In this document: positions 63,946 to 64,000 of the stretch, in pieces | Layout of the letters: every line of letters starts with the position of its first letter | Numbering within the stretch: position 1 is the stretch's first letter | Assembly (NCBI RefSeq): GCF_007988965.1 | Contig: NZ_BJVD01000005.1 | Span: forward strand, 95,501-159,500 | Direction: 5' to 3' | Source of the DNA: Rummeliibacillus stabekisii | GTDB taxonomy: Bacteria > Bacillota > Bacilli > Bacillales_A > Planococcaceae | Length of the DNA: 64,000 nt | Made by a program: the position numbers and the translations under genes | The notes under the pieces: model-generated | Told to the model about the DNA's origin: nothing | Databases searched by the model: none | Seen by the model: only the letters and a program-made list of their open reading frames with translations

Positions 63946-64000
63946 ATGAAAAACTCAAAGATGACTAATATTAAAAAGACTTTAGTGCCAACTGTTATGT
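63946..64000 (+). CDS. Start of an exported protein gene, cut by window end
   Basis: ATG with AAAGGTGG upstream, reading KNSKMTNIKKTLVPTVM to the window edge. The basic start and hydrophobic turn suggest a signal peptide. Confidence 0.45.
   Translation, partial: MKNSKMTNIKKTLVPTVM

Overview
The window looks like part of a large conjugative plasmid from a low-GC Bacillaceae (Bacillus or Lysinibacillus type). DNA is strongly A+T rich, ribosome sites are Gram-positive (GGAGG), TTG starts are common, and there are lipobox lipoproteins, an iteron replicon, a TubRZ partition locus, a Gram-positive type IV secretion system (T4SS) and a Tad-like pilus locus. No rRNA, tRNA, CRISPR array or intact insertion sequence was seen. 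The species cannot be named from the sequence alone.

Layout. 1-9.4 kb: a partial WapA/RHS-type surface toxin (minus), a lipoprotein, a secreted WHH-type HNH nuclease with a convergent SUKH immunity gene, and small exported or membrane proteins. 9.9-12.6 kb: a Rep_3-type initiator with eight upstream iterons, then a hicAB toxin-antitoxin pair. 13.0-23.1 kb (minus): T4SS operon with VirB2-like subunit, PrgI/VirB3-like protein, VirB4 accessory protein, VirB4 ATPase, VirB6-like channel, SLT+M23 wall hydrolase and a small membrane protein. 23.3-26.4 kb: a single 1032-aa metallophosphoesterase-NTPase gene, a candidate defence gene. 26.7-29.3 kb: metabolic passenger genes (alpha/beta hydrolase, monooxygenase, HxlR regulator) among gene remnants. 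29.5-38.2 kb (minus): primase-like protein, TadZ-like protein, DUF1643 protein, an operon of exported proteins (DsbA-like, lipoprotein, 3D-domain hydrolase) and a recombinase-fold protein lacking catalytic residues. 38.7-44.5 kb: a possible second replication protein with an overlapping small RNA, then tubY, tubZ, tubR and tubC-like repeats. 45.3-63.9 kb (plus): replication-relaxation family protein and VirD4 coupling protein; an S1-domain protein and its partner; then a long Tad-type pilus operon (TadZ/CpaE-like proteins, CpaB, CpaF/TadA ATPase, fused TadB/TadC, pilins, surface protein).

The most striking feature is a recurrent RNA leader. Five transcription units (T4SS, the exported-protein operon at 33.8-37.2 kb, the relaxation/VirD4 operon, the S1-domain operon and the Tad operon) each carry, just upstream of the first gene, an 11-base block GGGWAMACCCC that opens a long hairpin closed by GGGGT (CGGGT in one copy) and a U-run, followed closely by the ribosome site. 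These are intrinsic terminators in 5' leaders, so the transfer functions appear to form one regulon gated by attenuation or antitermination. The S1-domain RNA-binding protein behind one copy is a candidate trans-acting factor. The shared leader also ties the Tad-like pilus to the conjugation machinery, suggesting a Gram-positive mating apparatus that combines a T4SS with a type IVc pilus. Family names rest on motif recognition from sequence alone; no database search was run.
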